Source: Daucus carota subsp. sativus (taxonomy: Eukaryota > Streptophyta > Magnoliopsida > Apiales > Apiaceae). From it: a stretch of 64,000 nt of DNA. Below are positions 35,425 to 49,700 of the stretch, piece by piece; position 1 is the stretch's first letter; the number at the start of each line of letters is the position of its first letter. The stretch lies in the NCBI RefSeq assembly GCF_001625215.2, contig NC_030389.2, positions 43,699,454-43,763,453 on the forward strand, read 5' to 3'. The notes below the pieces were generated by a model. The model made no database searches, was not told where the DNA came from, and saw only the letters and a list, made by a program, of their open reading frames with translations. The position numbers and the translations under genes are program-made.

Positions 35425-38400
35425 ATGGCTGGTGCTGCTGGTTCCACACTACTCAGAACTGGGATTGGCCTGAAACTACACTCCATTTACTCTTCCATTC
35501 CTGCCCTTGTTTTTCACCCCAATCCCAAACCTACCCTTCTCTCCTCAATTTCTATTCACATAAACAATCCCAAACACAAACACCCTTTTAAATCTTTTGC
35601 AAGTTTGACTGAATCAGACCCCCCCAGCTCCCTTCCTTCCCAAGATCCTCTTCAAGACTTGGTTGTAAGTATCCCTGTATGTATATGTTTCTTTTTTTAA
35701 TTTTTTAATTTTATAATGTTATGTGATTTTGTGTTATTGTGTTTGCAGGGTAGTTTTGAGCTTCCAGATGATTATTTCAAGCAATTACCTAGTGACCTTC
35801 GGCTAGATGTCAGTCTGATTTTATAATATGCTTCGTATGCTTATGATATTCAAGTACTTATGTTGTTTTTGGTCCTGGAGAATGAAATGGAATTTGTGAG
35901 ATTGAAGGGAAATAATAGAATTTGGAAATGAGATATTACTCGCTCTGTTTTGAAATATATGTGGTTTGATTTTCTGACTTGCATTTCGAAGGACTTCTTT
36001 AATTGCATAGTTAAAATCATTATTTTTGAAATTTTCATTTTTAAATAAAAAATGTATGATTAATATTATAATGCATAAAAAGAAAATTTTAAAAATAATG
36101 AATTTTTACTTGACGATCAAAGGACTTATAAATACGTGTTAAAAAGTCAAACTATCTGTATTTCAAAACAGATGGAGTGATTTGTTATGAGAAGAATTGT
36201 GAAGAAAATGGGCGTGGTCGAGAATGGATCATTTTAGCTTGATAGGAATGGGATGGGTCAAGTAATGAAAGTTCTCCACGTTTACTCGTTTTATAGTTTA
36301 AAGTTCATTCAATACTCTCAAATTTCATTCATCACAACCAAACACATTATTAGTGACTTGTGTAACACTAAATGAGTAGCTTTTTTTGTTGTTGTAGCTC
36401 AATGATGCTGCTTTTGATCTTTCCAAGGGACCAGTTATCGATGAGGTTAGTTAAAGCACTGAAATTCTCATATGGTATGTACGCAGATAAACTGTTTTTA
36501 ACATTCTACCTTTAGAGATGTGGAACAAAAATGCCAGTGCTATCTGTTACTCTGTGTTGGCTACCCGGTTCTCTATTTTTATTGTATCATTCAGGCTAAG
36601 TTTTCCCCTCACCCTGTTTATCGATCATATGACTCTCTGAAATGTGACTTTTGAGGAGTAATTGTAGATGCGGATAGCTAAAATGACTGCACTGTCTTCA
36701 TAAAAAAGAATCACTGAAAAGGTAATGGAATTGCAAAATTTGGAATCAAATAGATGTATGGCTGGAGTTATGTGTAACTCTAACAAGGGGATCAATTAGT
36801 TATATAATAGCACTAACAATAGCATATGATGGCGAAGCATAGATTCTGCTATGTGAACATATGTATGGAGTTGGTGGGTTTTTATATAGAATATGCAAAT
36901 AAAGAAAGCCGTTATCATTGAAGCCAAAAGCATTTATCATGTATTGAAGACCACTGTGTACTTTAGGACCCTTGCTATAAATCTTATTGTTAACTAGAAA
37001 GATGTATACTCCTATAAGCCACTTTCTTATTGTGAAATATACAATGAGAAATAATAATCAGATTTTGTAAACAATTGGACATTCAAGGGGATTTTGACTA
37101 GACTCTTTTTTCATTTTTTACCAAGTCGGAGCAAATATATATCAAAATGAGGACATTATAAAATTGCAGCAGAATGGTGACACAAAGAAAGAGTACAGAT
37201 TCGAAAGCTAAATTCTCTATGACACAGGAAGGGAGACTAACTAGCTTCTACAATTAGCAATAAAATTCAAAATCACCGATCAGTAGTTTAGCCTCTACAA
37301 CTAGCAGTACGTAGGATGTGGTGGTAAACATACAGAATGTTCTTGATTTTTTATTGACATGTGATATGGTTCGTAATTTTTCCTTTCAGTGTGGTCTAGA
37401 GCTGGGCGAAACTTTGCTAAATATAACTAGAGCATGGGAAGCAGCAGACACATCAACTTCAACCACTCTGGTTGGAAAGCTCCCTATGTTAGTTGCCTCT
37501 GCGTCAGCCAATAGTAAAGCAGGCAATAGCAAAACTAATCCTTTTGATTCAGATATCAAAAAAAGAATATAAGAATCTTCTTTACGTTGAAATTAATTAT
37601 AAATTTTGGTATAGCATTTGGAAAACGCTTGGTATCTTCTGGAAGGAGGTTTCAATCTATGGGCCAGTATGGAGATGGTGAACTGCAGAAGGTCATCTTC
37701 ACAATCCTTATTGTTTGTTTACTGATTAGAAGTCAACATAAGCTTGTATTTAATCAGAATTCTACTATCTGAAATTTGTCTCATCTCTAGCAGTCAGCTC
37801 ACTTGATTAGTAAACGTCATCCTGATCATATTTCTATTCAGCACCATCATATCTCAGTTAAATATATATGAGATTCAGATTCTGAGAAGATTTGTGGTCT
37901 AGATGATCAAATGTTAAAATATGGATGGAATGTAGCTGCTACTTGAGCTTGACTGCATTTACTGAATTTTCAGGACAGACTAGGCTGATATGCCTAATTT
38001 AGACTTCTAAATTTCACCATATTAACAAAAGAAATTTATTCTTAAAACTTCATTCCAAATTTTATTGTAAGAGTTCGCCCTTCGTATTTTGTTGATTAAC
38101 GTCAAAAGTATTAGATTGCCGAAGCTATGATTACGGTAGGAAAACTTTATTCAGCAAGTCCGGTGTCTACTGCAGCAAATGAACAACCGGCACAGGAAAC
38201 TAGGATGTTCAAGGTAAGTAACTTTCCTGTAGTTGTCATGCAGCATCAGATCAAAACTCTTGACCCGATACTCTTGATATCTGTATTACAGTTTGGAGAA
38301 CTTCAGGTAGCACTAACAGCAGATAAAGCCTACATAGGAGCTGTAATTGCCTTCACTTTCGGGTAAATATCTTTGTAATGTGTATTTCAGGGTGCTTGTG

Positions 38401-38775
38401 GTGTGCTTGATTTTCTGTTTTCTGTTTTTTCTTATCATCTCTCTTTTAATTGATTTCCCTGCTTGTAAAGTTAGTGCGACCTTATACTTTAATACGTAGG
38501 TTGCTTTCGTGGGAACTTAGCCAAGGTATTCAAAGCATTCCAGAGAGCTCATTGCAGTATGCTAATGAAAACGCCCTGATGCTTGCCAAGGTGCATAAAC
38601 GAATTAGATTATTATAAATCATTTTGCTTGCCGAATTAGTATTTATGAATGCATGTTGACGCAGTCTTTGAGGGGAGCCGCCCTCGCAGTTTGCTATGCA
38701 TCAACCGTGTTGTCAGCTTTCACTGCCGGTGGACTGGTCTTACTTGGAGGACAACTCAAGTCGGAACGAAAGTAG
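35425..38775 (+). CDS. Predicted plastid membrane protein, function unknown
   Basis: Nine exons: 35425-35664, 35749-35808, 36398-36445, 37390-37513, 37615-37691, 38115-38213, 38292-38362, 38500-38590 and 38665-38775, for 306 residues. The N-terminus (1-60) is Ser/Pro/His-rich with few acidic residues, like a chloroplast transit peptide. The middle has CGLELGETLLNITRAWEAAD and FGKRLVSSGRRFQSMGQYG. Two hydrophobic segments near the C-terminus (AYIGAVIAFTFGLLSW and ALAVCYASTVLSAFTAGGLV) are probably membrane-spanning, followed by a short Lys-rich tail. It resembles an uncharacterised conserved plant plastid-envelope or thylakoid family, and I do not assign a name. The end of exon 4 is ambiguous: GT donor at 37514 or in-frame GC donor at 37523. 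Exons 2 and 3 are small (60 and 48 bp) but in phase. Confidence 0.82.
35939..36177. mobile_element. Stowaway-like MITE in an intron
   Basis: The left end CTCGCTCTGTTTTGAAATAT and the right end complement CTCCATCTGTTTTGAAATAC, preceded by TA, mark a diverged copy of about 239 bp. It lies in intron 2 of the plastid-protein gene. Confidence 0.75.
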
Positions 38776-38974
38776 TACTTCCAGGCTCCTTGTGACTCCA
38801 GCTTTACCTGTGAATTCCTAGAATGTAAATTTATCAGTAAAAAAGGGTATACTTGTTGCTTTGTGGAGTTGGACTTGAACTGTTTTTGTATCCAAACAGT
38901 TTGTATTTTCACAGTTCTAAATGAGTTGTGGGGGCTTCATAGAAAAGGGATTTGAGATTCAGTAGTCGGTGAAT

Positions 38975-39005
<31 letters not shown>

Positions 39006-39218
39006 ATCCTGATAAGTTCTTTGATATTTTCCGTCAAAAAAAAATGTTTTTAGATATTTTTATATTTAAAAATTAACTCTTATAATATATCAAATTTATC
39101 TTATGATCACAAATTTTAAAATAGTTATTTTTATAATATGGTATAAATAATTTTCATTATAAAATTTGTGAATTTACCGAAATTCGATTAATGTGACAAA
39201 ATAAGGAATATGGATCTA

Positions 39219-39436
39219 CTCCTTCTGTTTTGAAATAGGTCACTTGATTTTTTTTCACGTATTTTTAAGTATTTTGACCGCATGTTTAAAATCATTATAT
39301 TTGAATTTTTTTCTGAAAAATAATATCAATCATATATTTTTATTAAAAAAAAATTAAAAAATAATAATTTTAAATATGCGGTCAAAATATTTAGAAATAC
39401 ATGAAAAACGACTTAGATTTCAAAACGGACAGAGAG
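39219..39436. mobile_element. Stowaway-like MITE about 230 bp upstream of DCAF1
   Basis: The left end CTCCTTCTGTTTTGAAATAG is preceded by TA. The right end ...TTTCAAAACGGACAGAGAG is its imperfect complement. Same subfamily as the copy at 35939-36177, as both have TTTTGAAATA inside the terminal repeat. Confidence 0.75.
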
Positions 39437-39466
39437 TCGGGTAGCATGACACCGTGCATTTGGTAC

Positions 39467-39514
39467 TGGGCCTTTAGTCTGTGCGGGGTAACGACTAACG
39501 AGAAGTGAAGCCCA
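39467..39514 (+). promoter_or_regulatory. Site II-like motifs upstream of DCAF1
   Basis: TGGGCC (39467-39472) and AGCCCA (39509-39514) lie 150-200 bases before the DCAF1 start codon. Confidence 0.4.
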
Positions 39515-39665
39515 TTATGTCTTCTCCTTCATTTCATGAGCCGTTACTTATAAACTCTCGCCTCCACAATTACTTACATTATACATACTACCAACTTCAA
39601 ATTTCATCTTCACTAGTAATTCTTATTCATTCACACCTCCGCTAGTCTCTCCGGTCTTATTTACA

Positions 39666-42600
39666 ATGGAGGCAGCCGCCGCCGCCGCCGACGTTGTAGC
39701 TGCGGCGCCGCCGCCGGAGAAACCGGAGGAAATGAATGAGGAAGACGACAAAGTATCAGCAAATGAATTGTTGTTGATTAAAGCCCAGAGACTCATGGAC
39801 AAGATTACTTCATCGCCGAACAATCCGAGTCCAAGTGTTCTTCACGCTCTCGCTTCAATTCTCGAAGCTCAAGAATCTAGGTCTATTCATACTCCCTCAC
39901 TCGAAACTGTATTCGTAAATGTTGTTTTGTTTTGCTATTGTGAAAACTCGAGTTCCGTTACACGGTTAGTTACTGTTATTTTTCAGTGCCAGCGTGTAAC
40001 TGTTGGTGATAAGTTCCACATGTTGCGCTGCTCGATTGAAGATTGTTTTAGCTGTTATATGTTGCGAGTAATAGTTTCAAATAACTTCATATCATAGCTT
40101 AACTACAACTACAAATCGGACTCGAGTAGGGGGCTCGGGGGCTTAAGCACCCCGGACCCAAAAAATTGAAAATTTAGTAGTAAAATTAAAATTTATATAT
40201 ATAAGCACCCCTTGAAAATATTTTTAGCAGTGTTTAGTAAATTTTGATATGTATGATCTTATATTTGATATCAAGAACTATCAAGTTCTATGTTTAATTA
40301 AGTGCTTGATTGATCTTAGAACCTTGTATTAATATATTTATCGCTTCGGATTGTTAATGTGGAATTGCTTCTGCTGTCTAAATTTGTATTATTCAATTCT
40401 GTGCCTCTGGTTGTGTTCTTTTTTGTTAAAAATTTATTTCATCTCTTATATGCTACCAGAAGAGACGCTTTTATTTTTGCACTTTGTATTCTAGTTACAC
40501 ATCTTTGCTTACATCTAATAAGCATGTCATTGGTAGGAAAGAGATTTTTTGTTTTTTTGGTGAAATCCACCTGAACTTTGTAGCTTTGAAACTGTATAAC
40601 ACAGGCTTTAGATTTTAGATCGAGTATGCAAATTCCAATGAAGTGTTCTGTTTATCTAGTCTACTTAAAAATATAATTGATTAATTTTTTTTTATAAATT
40701 ATTAAGAGCAACCCTCTTGAAATGATGAGTCACCCAACATAGAATGATAATTTTTTTGCCCCCTGATGCAATTAATCCATGAATCATTTTCTCTCAGTTG
40801 CATACACAGTCTTATAAGTTATTGGGTATGGAGAGTTTACCAAGTGATTTTATCCAATCCTTTTAGTACTTGTGAAGCATTTACGAAAGTTACCCGAGTC
40901 GTTTTAGGCCCTGTTTGGTATTGCTGTTGCAGACAGCAACAACGAACTTTTTCTGAAAAACTGGTAAAAAACTGTTTGATAAATCTAAAAACAGTTTTTT
41001 TGAACAACACGTTTTTTACAAGCACTTTTTTTTATCAACACAACAGTTTTGAACAACACTCCCAAACAGAAGCTTAGTCTCAAAACACTGAAGACAGAGA
41101 AATGACTACAACAGCCCGCCAATAAGTTCAATTGAAGATACTCCATCTTTTCTGGACAATTAGGCCGTTAATTTGTTCTCGTGAGAAAAATCTTTTAGTA
41201 GTGATGATGTAAAATTTTGCAATCCTGGTTTAATAGTTTAAAGGGGAGTATCATGTCTAAACATGCAATACCAAATTTGTGATCATCACTTACTCCACTC
41301 TGCAGTGTTATATAAATTCGAAACCTTTTTGATATTCAACTCAATGTTGCCTCCCCAATGCAGGTATATGGAACATACATTTGATTCCACTGTGAATAAT
41401 GTTCGTGCTCCACATACCATAGGACGGTTGGGGAATCTGATCCGGGTAATATATATTTGTCTATTTTAAAATTAAAAATAAATTAAATAAGTACATCATG
41501 CATAAAATTAAAATTAGTTGCTGTTCAAGTATATATTTGTGTGTGTTTTGGAATATCCTCCAATGAGTCGAGCTACTATTTACATAATTTGCACTCATAC
41601 AGAGTTGAGCTAATTATAACATTATGCTGTGTGTTTGTTCTACAGGACAATGATGATTTTTTTGAATTAATATCTTCAAAGTTTTTGTCAGAACCTAGAT
41701 ACTCAATATCTGTCCAGGCAGCTGCTTTGAGGATTCTCTTCAGCTGTTCATTAACATGGATGGTATGATGTCTCTAGTGGTCTTTCTTCAACCTTTAACA
41801 TCGACTTGATAAGCTGCTAACACAATAACTTTATTGATTATTAACTTGCATACCAGCATCCCCATGTTTTTGAAGAAAATGTTTTAGAGAATATTCATGG
41901 TTGGATAGTAAGTGATGCTTCGAAGTCTTCCGCTGAGGATCATAACTCAAACAATGTTCATGGACTGCAAAAATCATCAGAGGCTGAAATGTTAAGGACC
42001 TATTCTACTGGAGTTCTTGCTACATGTTTGGCCGGGTATGCTCCTTACCTTGGTTCTTAAATGTTTTCATAAATTGCCCTTAATTTGAAGTCGTAAATAA
42101 TGTCTGCAGTGGTGCTCAAATAGTTGAAGACGTGTTAAAATCTGGATTGTCAGCAAAGTTGATTCGATATCTTCGCATCCGGACTCTAGGGGAGCCAAAT
42201 AGAAAAGATGTGAATCATTCAGTAGAGCGCAAACTTGCTTCATCTACTTCAGTTAGAGGGAAAGAAGAAGCTAGGAATCGGTTTCGGTATGTTTCAGAGA
42301 ATTTCCAGTTAAATGCTCCTAGGATGATAGATGGGGTGACAGGTAATCAAATTGAAGAAAAGGACAGTGATAGAAACTTCACTAGGCCATCATATAAACA
42401 TCGGAATGACGGTGGAGAATCCCCTGATAAATTGGCGGATGATGATGATTTCGCTGCTGATGCAGAGGGCTGCGAGGGATGGCATATTCAGGATTTACGT
42501 GAAAGGTATGGGAAATCTGGTGATAGACATGGTCATGGAAGACCTTTAAGAGAAGAAGATTTTGATAATGGTGGACAGGATTCATCAGAGCGCAGGGTAA

Positions 42601-43735
42601 GTCATGGATCAGTAAAACTCAGAGGAAGGGGAAAAATAAATGGATATGTGGATGCCAAACACGGTTTAGCATCTCCAGGGACAGTGATAGGACATGAGTG
42701 TAGAACAATGGACGTGACAACAACAACTGACCAAAATTTAAGAAGCATAATAGATGTTGAGGATAATGATGGTCATGCGACAGATAGAGAAGATTATGAT
42801 GATTGCTTCCAGGAATGCAAAATCGGGTCCAAGGATATATCTGAACTCGTTAAGAAAGCAGTCAGAGCTGCCGAAGCTGAAGCAAGGGCAGCTGCTGCTC
42901 CTGCAGAAGCCATCAGAGCTGCTGGTGATTCTGCTGCTGAAGTTGTCAAGACCGCTGCATTGGAGGTTAGTTGCTTCTTGTTTCATCCTTGTTTTAATCT
43001 TTCAAAACTTCATAAATAAGTAAATTTTATTTGTATCGAATCTGGCTGACGAAAGTAACTTTCTGCATAAACGATTGAGTTTTTGATAAAGTTGAACCAT
43101 GTCATTTAATCTCGTTTAGTACTTAATTGTAAAACGACTAAATCTGACATATAATTTTCTACAAATACTGTCTGCAAGCTAAAATAGGATTTCAGCTTCA
43201 GGAACGTGTCATTTGCAAATAATCATCATTCATCTATAGAACATGATTTTTACTCCCTTGTGGGGGATTATATTGTTCATAAAGCAACCCAGAATCCGAT
43301 GATACAGTGAGTGTTGGAAAGCAATAAACCTCTGCAATTAGACCGCAGATAATTCATATTATTCATGGTAGTATATTTATTGAGATTGTTAAGAAGTTCA
43401 TTGTGCAAGTAACAGAGATTTGGTCTTTATCAGCTGGAATTAATTGTAAATTTTAACTAGTTATTGTGTCTTTTGCTGTAGTTGATGTTTTGCTTTTTCT
43501 GCTTTAGTTGATGCTTGCATGACACTAATATTTATACTGAAACCATTTAATTATATGTTTCTTTTGGTCACTTAGTTTTTACTGGGGAAAACAGGCACAA
43601 GAAGACTTCTTGTCTTATCATCAAGAATGCTACAACTATTATATATTCTCTCTCTTTTCAGAGACTATGACAAGCAGTTTACAATAAATTAAAAAATTTA
43701 GGGGAGTACGTAGTTTACATCTGAGACAAGACCCG

Positions 43736-43772
<37 letters not shown>

Positions 43773-46700
43773 TTATAATAGCTCAGTTAAGCAGTTTCCA
43801 GAAAATTTGGGCACAAATCGTTTTTTTTATAAGGAAAAAATAGGAAACCTGGTCAAAAACATATAAAATTTTTTGTATTCGTTTATGGAATGTGTGTAAA
43901 AGAAGTTCCAACATGAGTGATTAACGATTATTATAAATAAACAAAACATATGATATGAATAATATTTTTATATATTCGATTGTACACCAATAAATCCTTC
44001 CAAGTACTCCTCAGTTGATATGAGTTATTGTTATGTAGTAAGCTTGCAGAGGCATTCCAGTTTACTGTATAATTATAGCAAGTGTGACTGTTGTGAAAAT
44101 CATTAACAATCAAATCTTTATTCTAGGCATTTAAGGAGACAAATGATGAAGGAGCTGCTGTTTTGGCTGCGGCTAATGCTGCAACGACCGTCATTGATGC
44201 TGGTAATGCAATTGAAATTTCAAGGTAAGTACAGTATTCGCATATACATGCCAGAGTTGACAACAAGGTCATGGTGAAACCAGGCTTATCTATCCCTCAC
44301 TAATGTATTAATCTGTTGATAGGGCTTTAAGTGCTGTTGATTCAAATCCAATCTCTCAAGTGACTGAACAAAAAAAATATGATGAAACTGAGGAGTTCTA
44401 TATTCCAGACAGTAGTTCCCTGGAAAATTTAAGAGAAAGGTTTTGCATCCAGTGTCTGGTGATACTTGGAGAATATGTTGAGGTTCTTGGTCCTATTTTG
44501 CATGAAAAAGGGGTCGATGTCTGTATTGCACTGTTGCAAAGAAGTTCGAGGCCGGAGGAACCAAAAGTTGTGCTGCTCTTGTCTGATGTGCTTAAATTAA
44601 TCTCTACATTGGCTGCTCATAGAAAATTTGCTGCCGTGTTCGTGGATCGTGGTGGCATGCAAAAGCTTCTCAATGTTCCAAGGGTTGCTCAAACATTTTT
44701 GGGCTTGTCTTCATGCTTGTTCACGATAGGTTCCCTTCAGGTAAGTAATATCTCTTTAACATATTAAGCTCAGACAATTAAATTTCTATCTTAATGTATA
44801 ATTTTCGTAATGTCATTTATTAATTTTTAGTCCCGCCGCAGATTCTAACTTTGAGACCATCTTATAGGTTATAATGGAACGTGTATGTGCCCTCCCCTCA
44901 GATGTTCTCTATCGGGTGATGGAGTTAGCTCTTCAACTTCTTGAATGTCCCCAAGATCTAGCAAGAAAGGATGCAGCTTTATTTTTTGCTGCTGCATTTG
45001 TTTTCAAAGCAGTCCTGGATTGCTTTGATGCTCAGGATGGTTTGCACAGGCTGTTAAATCTGTTACATAATGCAGCATCAGTGAGATCTGGGGTAAGAGG
45101 AACATTTGCTTCAGGAGGATCACATAATAGCGATCAGTCTCCTCCTTTGGAAGTGTTGACCTCATCTGAGAAGCAGGTAGCTTACCACACTTGCGTCGCA
45201 TTAAGACAATATTTCAGAGCACACCTCCTGTTGCTTGTGGATTCAATACGTCCTAATAAATCTAATCGAAGTGTGGCACGAAATGTACCAAGTGTTAGAT
45301 CAGCCTACAAGCCCCTTGATATCAGTAATGAGGCTATGGATGCAACATTTCATCAGATGCAGAAGGATCGGAAGCTTGGTCCTGCATTTGTTAGAGCTCA
45401 TTGGCCTGCAGTTGACAAGTTCTTGGCCTTGAATGGGCATGTCACAATGCTGGAGTTGTGTCAGGTTTCAATTAGTATCTTCGTGTTCTTGTTTTCTTGC
45501 TAAATGAATAAAATTTGATATCTAATGTTATCTATTGTTTTCCAAAAGGCCCCACCTGTAGAACGCTACTTGCATGACTTGATTCAATATGCATTGGGTG
45601 TTCTGCACATTGTTACACTAGTACCATACAGCCGCAAACTCATAGTGAATGCCGCACTTAGCAATGATCGTGTAGGGATAGCAGTCATCTTGGATGCAGC
45701 AAATGGTGCTGGTCATGTTGAACCACAGGTATTGTTTCTAAGCATTTGTTGGATTTGTATGTTGAATACCAACTTTTTAAATATTTTCGGGTATCATCTT
45801 GTTTCCAACTTCCAAGACTGACAGAACTAACATAATTAGTGCTTCTGATTACAATTGATGCTGAATTAATTATGTTGATTTTCTCAGATTATTCAACCAG
45901 CACTCAGTGTGCTGGTCAATCTTGTTTGTCCTCCACCATCAATCAGTAATAAACCAACTCTTCCAAGTAATGGACAGCAGTCTATCATTCAGTCATTAAA
46001 TGGTCCTATTGATGGTAGAGACAGAAGGGCAGAGCGGAATATCCCAGACCCAACCATTCCTAACCAGAACGAAACAAGGGAGCAGACGAGCGATTCGGTT
46101 CTTGAAAAAAGGATCAGCTCAGCGTCTCTTAGTACAACTTCAGCCAGTAATCTATCACTAACTCCTGTATCAGCCGTCCCGTCTGGCTTAGTTGGAGATC
46201 GTAGAATTTCTTTAGGTGTTGGGGCTGGTTGTGCAGGACTTGCTGCACAACTGGAACAAGTATTCCATCAAGCAAGAGAAGCTGTCCGGGCCAACAATGG
46301 AATCAAGGTTCTTCTTCAGCTTCTCCAGCCACGCGTACTTACTCCTCCAGGTGCCCTCAACTGTCTTCGTGCTCTTGCATGCCGAGTGCTTCTTGGTTTA
46401 GCTAGGGATGATGCAATTGCGCACATTTTAACTAAGCTTCAGGTAAATAATTATATAGTTTATATTTATATAGATGTAATCTGGCATTTAGCTTAAAAAA
46501 TCCTCATAGTAGATGTGAATCACTTCACGGTAGATGTATAATATAGTTAAATCCGATTCCTGGGAGGGCTGAATTTTTTTTTTTTACAAACCAACATGTT
46601 AACACTGGTTCATGTGGTATAGTAAGTACATTTTAACTTTTTAGGTTGGGAAAAAGCTGTCTGAACTTATTCGAGATTCAGGTGGCCAGTCATCCGCAAG

Positions 46701-49700
46701 TGAGCAAGGCAGGTGGCAAGCGGAACTAGCTCATGTTGCAGTTGAGCTTATTGCGGTATGGACTTGTTTCCTATTCCAATTCACCCAAATTGGGTGTTTT
46801 TTGTTCATATGGTTAAACCTGTTATTACTTATTAAAGGCCTAAGGTCTTACAAATCTTACACTAAGGTAAATAGAGCCCTAATTTGGCAAACTACACTCC
46901 TTATTTCCTTTCCTCTCGGATTTTGCACGTGTGATGCATGTACCTTATATTTCTCCTAGCAAAGCTCTTATATCGTGCTTGTCACTCTATACCTCTTTGT
47001 TTTCTTTTCCTCCTTGTCTTAACTAAGCTAAAAATTATGTGACCCAGGGTTATAATTTTAATAAGCATGTCCCACTTTTCTTATTTTTGTGTCTAAAATT
47101 AACCAAGTCACTCCTGCTAAATGTAGGCCACATTTTGGCATTTAAAAGCTGAAATGAATCAATTCGTATACTAACCTGATTTGATTACTTTTTATATCTA
47201 TATTTAGGAGTAAAAATTGACTTTAAAGGCAATAAAAAGTACATTTACTTCCAATGATGGTGTTTTATCTCGTTAACACCCAGAGGCCACAACTTGTAAT
47301 ATCAAGTAATTTATACAATCTTAATTGACATGTTAGACCAGTTGCATAATTTCAATTAATTTGTGCGTCATGTTCTGTCTAATACGAAAAGAATTGCTGA
47401 ATGATGTGTCAAACAAGACTATTAACATGTAAGATTCTCATTTTTGGTGGTTTGTTGCGGGACAAGGGTTACATGAGGCTGCTAGTGTCTGCAGTTTGAT
47501 CAATCCACTGTAGGCCTAAAAGTCAAAAGTACAGGATTACTGATCACAGAAAATGTAAAATCCAACTAATGTCATATGAAAAAAAAGATATTAAAAAGGT
47601 AAGCAGCTTGAAATGTATGATTATCTTGTTTCTGAAAATAATGATCATTATATGATTTTACTTCAACTCGCCCTAGGTTTTCTAACAAATATCTTTTGTT
47701 GTACATAATTGTTCACAAGAGAGAATGTGATAGGCTGATAGCAAAATAAAAAAGATACAGATTCTTATGCATAGTCTTTATGTTTCGAATAACACTGTTG
47801 TAGCTTACATAAGCTCTGCTGCCATGTTATACTTGTAGGTTGTCACTAATTCTGGTCGTGCAAGTTCATTAGCAGCGACTGATGCTGCTACTCCTACTTT
47901 AAGGCGTATAGAGAGAGCTGCAATAGCTGCTGCTACTCCAATTAGTTATCATCCCAGGTATTTAATTCTTGATTTCTCCAAATCTATGTGTACACCATTC
48001 TCACTTTTCTGTCTGAAGTTTAACTTTCGTCTTAATGTACGTTCTCAAATGTCAAACTCAGAGAACTATTGTCACTGATACATGAACACCTACAAGCATC
48101 TGGATTGGCAACAACTGCTACTACACTTTTGAAAGAGGCTCAATTGATGCCCCTGCCATCATTAGCAGCTCCATCATCTCTATCACATCAAGGCTCTGGA
48201 CAGGAAATTCCTTCTGTACATGTCCATTGGCCTTCTCGAAATACATCCTGCACATTTTATTCTGATAAACTAAAATCTGCCTCGTTAGATGAAGATTTCA
48301 GCATTAAGCTTGATTCATCTGTGTCGTCTTCAAAGAAAAGATCTTTAGTTTTTGCATCTACACTTGGTTTGCAGCTCAAATATTATGATTCTTGCCCTGC
48401 ATCTAAAGGTAACAGTACTATGAAGAATTTATGTGTCCCAGAAGGCACGTCAGAAACTCCGTCATTAATATCTGCGATAAAACCCAGTGGAGATGCGGAT
48501 AATAGTTTTAAAACTCCAAATACGTTGCTAATGAAGCGCAAGTTGTCTAAAACAGTTGAGACTGCATCGTTTACATCGAGAAAACGTGTTAAGATCAGTG
48601 ATAATGGAATTCAGAATGCAGATTATATGACCCCTGGTAGTGTTCGTAGAAGCAGTCTGCTGGCTGAATCAAATGCTTTTACCACACCACGTGTTTTAAA
48701 AGACTCTCATGGGAGATTGATATCAGGTGGTTTGCTCTCTGAAAATTTAGAGGATATCAGCAATTCGGCTCAAGCAACACCTTCTGTACATCGTGGTCTG
48801 TTAAATGACCCACAATCTGTTAGCACAGAACGACTGACTTTAAATTCTATTGTCACTCAGTATCTAAAGAACCAGCACCGCCATTGCCCAGCTCCCATCA
48901 CTACATTACCACCACTCTCTCTTTTGCACCCACATGTCTGTCCTGAGTCTAGGCAAAGCATTGATGCACCATCGAATGTGACTTCCCGACTTACTACACG
49001 TGAATACAGAAGCAAGTATGGGGGGATCCATGGAAGCCGCAGGGATCACCAATTTGTCTATAGTAGATTCAGACCATGGAGAACGTGCCGGGATGATAGT
49101 GGTGCTATGCTAAGTTGCATGACTTTTCTAGGAGATTCCTCTCAGATTGCCACTGGTTGTGATTCTGGGGAGCTTAAAATTTTTGACTCTGACAACAGCA
49201 ATATATTGGAATGCTTTACTAGCCAACATGCTTTGACGGCTCTCCAGTCGCATCTTTTCGAGGGGACACAGTTAATTCTTTCTTCAAGCTCCCATGATGT
49301 GCAGTTATGGGATGCATCTTCTGTGTCAATTGGACCTAGGCATTCATTTGATGAGTGTAAAGGTGGGAAGTTAAGCAATTCAGGAAATTCTTTTGCAGCA
49401 TTGTCATTGGAGTCAACACGACGAGAAATTCTGTTGTATGATATACAGACCTGCAAATTGGATTCAAAGCTTACCAACAGAAATTCGAGTTCATCGGGGC
49501 GTTCGCATGTGTATTCTCTCATTCACTTTAGTCCATCAGACACAATGTTACTTTGGAATGGTGTCTTGTGGGACCTTAGGGAGCCCCACCCTGTCCATCA
49601 CTTTGATCAGTTTACTGATTATGGTGGTGGTGGGTTCCATCCAGCTGGTAATGAGGTATGGAAACTTGCCTATGCACTTTATATATGTAGAATTTGTCAC

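Larger units (their letters stand above)
38776..39665. other. Spacer between the plastid-protein gene and DCAF1
   Basis: Contains the 3' UTR of the left gene, a 21-T run (38976-38996), a Stowaway-like MITE (39219-39436) and the DCAF1 promoter with TGGGCC at 39467-39472 and the complement of TGGGCT at 39509-39514. A pyrimidine-rich leader precedes the ATG. Confidence 0.55.

Noticed and set aside
49142-49522. 126-codon minus-strand ORF within DCAF1 exon 13
   Set aside because: Antisense shadow of a long exon that is in frame and conserved on the plus strand.
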